From Vibrio genomosp. F10 str. ZF-129 (lineage in GTDB: Bacteria; Pseudomonadota; Gammaproteobacteria; Enterobacterales; Vibrionaceae), in assembly GCF_000287055.2 (NCBI RefSeq), contig NZ_AJYQ02000038.1:62001-126000 (forward strand): a stretch of 64,000 nt of DNA, given 5' to 3'. The notes below the pieces were generated by a model that did not search any database, was not told the origin of the DNA, and saw only the letters and a program-made list of their open reading frames with translations. Positions 60,371-64,000 of this stretch are shown in pieces. Numbering within the stretch: the stretch's first letter is position 1; every line of letters begins with the position of its first letter. The position numbers and the translations under genes are program-made.

Positions 60371-60411
60371 ATATCGGTTTGACTGGTTGGTATAATCAGC
60401 CAACCATCGCT

Positions 60412-62748
60412 TTAGCGACGCTTGGGATTTCTGTTTCCGCCTGCTTTCCCACCGGCATTATTTCCAGTGTAATTGTTCCCACTGTTGTTCCCTGCGGCTC
60501 CGCTATGGTTTGGCTTGCCAGAACGGTTCGGCTTTTGCCCTTGCCCCGATCCTTGCTTACCTGCATTCTGATTGTTTGACTTCCCTTTATTTTGCTTCTC
60601 TGTGTTTTCACCTGGCGTGGAACGATTTGGGCCAAAACCAGGCTGGTTTTTGGTGTGTTTAGTAGCAAATCGATTGGCTCCGTGACGACCTGATTTTCTT
60701 CGCTGTGCAGGTGTCATGGTTTCCAAATCTTCAGCAGGAACTAAGCAGTTTGCCTTATCACCGATAAGGTGCGGTTTGCCCATACTGATCAAGGCTTCAC
60801 GAATGATTTTCCAGTTATCTGGATCATGGTATCGCAACAGGGCTTTATGTAAACGACGCTGGCGATCGCCTTTTGGTACCGTGACATCTTCGCGCTTTTT
60901 GTATTTAACGCGCTTCAAAGGGTTTGTCTCTGAGTAGTACATTGATGTGGCGTTACACATAGGCGATGGGTAGAAGTTCTGTACTTGATCGCATTCGTAA
61001 TTGTGTTTTTTCAACCACATCGCAAGGTTAAGCATATCTTCATCTTCAGTGCCAGGATGAGCAGAGATAAAGTAAGGAATGAGATATTGTTTCTTGCCTG
61101 CTTCAGCACTGTATTTCTCGAACATCTCTTTGAAACGGTCGTAGGTGCCCATTCCTGGCTTCATCATGAGGTCCAGAGGGCCTTTTTCAGTATGTTCTGG
61201 AGCAATCTTTAAGTAACCGCCAACGTGGTGAGTCACAAGCTCACGAACGTATTCTGGAGATTCAATCGCTAGATCGTAACGAACACCGGAAGCGATCATG
61301 ATCTTCTTAACGCCTGGTACTTTTCTCGCTGAGCGATAAAGATCGATAGTGTGCTGGTGGTCTGTGTTCAGTTTTTCACAGATCTTCGGGAACACACATG
61401 AAGGGCGACGACAGTTAATTTCCGCTTTCGGGTCTGAACACCCTAAGCGATACATGTTGGCTGTTGGGCCACCCAGATCGGATATTGTCCCAGTAAATCC
61501 AGGCACTTTCTCTTTAATATCTTCGATTTCATCCAAGATCGATTCTTTCGAACGGTTCTGAATGATACGACCTTCATGCTCGGTAATAGAGCAGAATGAG
61601 CAACCGCCAAAACAACCACGCATAATGTTGACGGAGGTTTTAATCATATCGTAGGCGGGTATCTTTGCCTTACCGTACATAGGATGCGGAACGCGTTTAT
61701 ATGAAAGACCAAATACGTAATCCATCTCTTCTGTAGAGAGGGGAATCGGTGCCTGGTTAACCCAAAGCTCGCGATCACCATGGCGTTGTATCAGGGCTCG
61801 ACCAGAATATGGATTAGTTTCTAAATGAAGAATACGGCTGGCATGTGCGTACAAGATTCGGTCGTTGTTCAGTTTCTCAAACGCAGGGATACGAACCGCG
61901 GTTGTTTTGGCATCGTGTCGAGAAGGACGAATGGTAATAGGTTGAGCCTTTACTGCTTCTTTTTCATCTTTTTTGGTGTCACACTGCGTTTCAACTTCAT
62001 ACGGGTTAACCGGAACATACGCTTTATTCGGTTTTTCAATTCGCGAAGAATCGATGATCTTAAAGCCTTCAGGGGCTGCCGCAATGTTAACTGCTGTACC
62101 ACGAATATTGGTCATGGTACTCATGCCTTCACCATCAGCAAGACGGTGAGCAACTTCCACTAAAGCACGTTCAGCGTTACCAAACAGTAGAATATCCGCT
62201 TTTGCATCAAACAAAACAGAGCGACGCACTTTATCTGACCAATAATCGTAATGGGCGACACGGCGCAAACTGGCTTCAATACCACCAAGAATAATCGGAG
62301 TGCCTTTATAAGCTTCGCGACAGCGCTGAGAGTAAACGAGAGTGGCGCGGTCAGGGCGTTTGCCGCCTTCGTTATTTGGCGTGTAGGCATCATCGTGGCG
62401 TAGCTTACGGTCAGACGTGTATCGATTAATCATTGAATCCATATTACCGGCTGTAATACCAAAAAAGAGATTTGGTTTGCCGAGTGCCATGAACGCATCT
62501 TTATTGTTCCAAGCGGGTTGAGAAATAATACCGACACGAAACCCTTGGGCCTCAAGCAATCGGCCAATAATCGCCATACCAAAGCTAGGGTGGTCAACGT
62601 AGGCATCTCCGGTAACGATGATAATGTCACAGCTATCCCAACCAAGCATATCCATTTCTTTTCTACTAGTAGGAAGAAAAGGAGCCGTTCCAAAACATTC
62701 GGCCCAGTACTTTTTGTGTTCAAAGATTGGTGTGATTTTGCTGTGCAT
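60412..62748 (-). CDS. ygiQ: YgiQ-family radical SAM protein
   Basis: Radical SAM protein of the UPF0313/YgiQ family, 778 residues. The N-terminal region has a B12-binding-like fold ([40 protein letters not shown]). The 4Fe-4S cluster motif is [25 protein letters not shown] and [17 protein letters not shown] follow in the core. The last 90 or so residues are a Gly/Asn/Lys-rich low-complexity tail ending in NRNPKRR, possibly RNA-binding. The reaction catalysed is not known. It is convergent with the chemosensory operon and divergent from the PAS gene. Confidence 0.92.
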   Translation of the reverse strand: MHSKITPIFEHKKYWAECFGTAPFLPTSRKEMDMLGWDSCDIIIVTGDAYVDHPSFGMAIIGRLLEAQGFRVGIISQPAWNNKDAFMALGKPNLFFGITAGNMDSMINRYTSDRKLRHDDAYTPNNEGGKRPDRATLVYSQRCREAYKGTPIILGGIEASLRRVAHYDYWSDKVRRSVLFDAKADILLFGNAERALVEVAHRLADGEGMSTMTNIRGTAVNIAAAPEGFKIIDSSRIEKPNKAYVPVNPYEVETQCDTKKDEKEAVKAQPITIRPSRHDAKTTAVRIPAFEKLNNDRILYAHASRILHLETNPYSGRALIQRHGDRELWVNQAPIPLSTEEMDYVFGLSYKRVPHPMYGKAKIPAYDMIKTSVNIMRGCFGGCSFCSITEHEGRIIQNRSKESILDEIEDIKEKVPGFTGTISDLGGPTANMYRLGCSDPKAEINCRRPSCVFPKICEKLNTDHQHTIDLYRSARKVPGVKKIMIASGVRYDLAIESPEYVRELVTHHVGGYLKIAPEHTEKGPLDLMMKPGMGTYDRFKEMFEKYSAEAGKKQYLIPYFISAHPGTEDEDMLNLAMWLKKHNYECDQVQNFYPSPMCNATSMYYSETNPLKRVKYKKREDVTVPKGDRQRRLHKALLRYHDPDNWKIIREALISMGKPHLIGDKANCLVPAEDLETMTPAQRRKSGRHGANRFATKHTKNQPGFGPNRSTPGENTEKQNKGKSNNQNAGKQGSGQGQKPNRSGKPNHSGAAGNNSGNNYTGNNAGGKAGGNRNPKRR

Positions 62749-62940
62749 ATTTTGACCTCTAGAATTGCGAGGGCGAAGTATAGCGAGTTGTTGACTGAGT
62801 AGCTAGTTTCGTTGCAATGAAGTGGAAATTATAGGCAAGAATGCAGGAAAAAGTCCCAATTAAACCGCGAGCGATCTATAGTTTCAACTATATTCATAAT
62901 AGTGACTTAGCGAGTTTTCTATAAACAGGTTCTCTATAAA

Positions 62941-64000
62941 ATGAGTCGGGCAACGTTAACAAAATCAGATGCAACAACCGAGAGTATATTTATGGTTCAA
63001 AATAAGAGTACGCTGGATAATGAAGTGTCAGATGTTGGAGTACTCGAGATTGATTCAGTATTCAATGCCTCTGCCGTGTATGAGTGGTATTTGAATTTAG
63101 ATAAGCGAGAGTTTGTCTTTGATAAAAAAGAACTGGAAGGCTTACTCAACGCGACCAATTTAATTTCGTCAATGGACGACATTTTGGAGTATATGCCGGG
63201 AACACAGAGACGTGATTTGAAAGATGCACTGGTGCGAGTTCTTAAAACTGGAGTCAGTGAATACGTCAATTGCACTCTAATGCCCAAAGGAACGGGTTTC
63301 ATTCAGGTTGAAGTTTACATGGAGAAGCCAGAGAAAAACGCGGTCAGTGGGACATTTCGTCCTTTGATTGGTTTAACGTCAATGAGTGAATTATGTGAAG
63401 TTTTTCAAATATTGTTTGAGAATACGCATCATGGCATCGTCGTCACAGACAGTGAGACTCGAATTTTAACGTGCAATCGCTATTTTGAGCAGTTAAAAGG
63501 GTTTAAGCGAAATGAAATGCTGGGATTAAAAGCCAATATATTTAATGCAGGCAAATATCCCGACGAATTTTACCAAGATATGTGGCGAGACATTCACGAA
63601 AAAGGTTCTTGGGGCGGCAGTATTTTAAGCCGCACAGCTGCAGGTTTGACGGCTCCTCAAGATCTCACCATCCAAAAGGTCACCTTTAGTGATAATAAAG
63701 TCTATTACCTAGGGATCGTCGTCGATTTATCGAATCAATTGTATCGAATTGCCGATAAAGGATTAGGCGGGGTTGAGCTTTTAACTCAACTGCCGACTAA
63801 AGATCGGTTTGTTAAACTGCTAGAAGAGCTGTGTTCTTCGAATACGATCGATAGCCGAAAAGTGGTGATTGCGTTGCAGCCGAGTTTTGGTGAGGAAAAT
63901 ATTTTGGAAAATAGGCAGTTGTTTTCCGATATGTTGTCTCGCAGCCGTTACAGCAGTTTGGCTGGATACCTTTCAAATGGTGTCTTTGTTGTTTGCGTTG
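62941..64000 (+). CDS. PAS-domain signalling protein, truncated by window edge
   Basis: The frame from ATG 62941 is open to the end of the window (353 codons, no stop). About 150 N-terminal residues have no recognised fold. A PAS domain follows (NTHHGIVVTDSETRILTCNR, FKRNEMLGLKANIFNAGK, with a PAC-like VYYLGIVVDLS). LLTQLPTKDRFVKLLEEL then resembles the start of a degenerate GGDEF domain, so a GGDEF/EAL output may lie beyond position 64000 (inference). An ATG at 62992 after GAGAG is an alternative start. It is divergent from ygiQ. Confidence 0.75.
   Translation, partial: MSRATLTKSDATTESIFMVQNKSTLDNEVSDVGVLEIDSVFNASAVYEWYLNLDKREFVFDKKELEGLLNATNLISSMDDILEYMPGTQRRDLKDALVRVLKTGVSEYVNCTLMPKGTGFIQVEVYMEKPEKNAVSGTFRPLIGLTSMSELCEVFQILFENTHHGIVVTDSETRILTCNRYFEQLKGFKRNEMLGLKANIFNAGKYPDEFYQDMWRDIHEKGSWGGSILSRTAAGLTAPQDLTIQKVTFSDNKVYYLGIVVDLSNQLYRIADKGLGGVELLTQLPTKDRFVKLLEELCSSNTIDSRKVVIALQPSFGEENILENRQLFSDMLSRSRYSSLAGYLSNGVFVVCV

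Overview
The window is chromosomal DNA of a Vibrio or close relative (Vibrionaceae). Evidence: MukFEB condensin, FabV enoyl-ACP reductase, PanP-type aspartate decarboxylase, PsrA-FadE, TfoX, a Vc2-like cyclic-di-GMP riboswitch beside purR, and gene orders that, from memory, match blocks of Vibrio cholerae (riboswitch-purR-torD-torR-elyC-cmoM-mukFEB; psrA-fadE-fabV; ybjL-grxA-adh-hexR-panP-lysO-HDOD-tfoX-kinase pair-serC). I saw no rRNA, tRNA, insertion sequence, prophage or CRISPR array. Most of the window is ordinary core genome.

Layout. 1-4.0 kb: part of a c-di-GMP-I riboswitch leaving the left edge, purR, torD/torR with Tor-box-like repeats, elyC. 4.1-4.3 kb: a decayed cmoM (smtA) remnant just before mukF-mukE-mukB (4.5-11.1 kb). 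11.3-14.6 kb: a three-gene operon (retropepsin-like lipoprotein, inactive transglutaminase with 7 TM, ATP-grasp enzyme) whose job I cannot assign. 14.7-22 kb: cmoB, cmoA, a DUF72 gene, aspS, ruvC, and ruvAB with a LexA box. 22.3-27.5 kb: the fructose PTS, fruR divergent from fruBKA, with three FruR operators. 27.6-33.8 kb: a DUF1496 protein, a PLP deaminase-like enzyme, then psrA-fadE behind a FadR operator, and fabV. 34-44 kb: ybjL, grxA, an iron alcohol dehydrogenase, hexR, panP, a secreted protein, lysO, an HDOD protein, and tfoX with a hairpin over its ribosome-binding site. 44.2-50.1 kb: a small beta-barrel-like protein, a histidine kinase/response regulator pair, a YdgA-like protein, serC.

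50.2-60.4 kb is the most accessory-looking part: ten tightly packed, mostly overlapping genes forming a complete chemosensory array (membrane coiled-coil protein, CheY-like, STAS, CheA, MCP, two CheW, CheR, CheB) that ends in a GGDEF-EAL protein. No CheZ, CheD or flagellar gene is present, so the output may not be motility and could run through the STAS protein and c-di-GMP. ygiQ (60.4-62.7 kb) converges on it, and a PAS-containing signalling gene runs off the right edge.

Cyclic-di-GMP recurs: the riboswitch at the left edge, the EAL protein, and possibly the truncated gene at the right edge. The points most worth checking are the cmoM pseudogene, the retropepsin/7TM/ATP-grasp operon, the chemosensory-EAL operon, the kinase whose pseudo-receiver is paralogous to its partner, and the tfoX leader hairpin.
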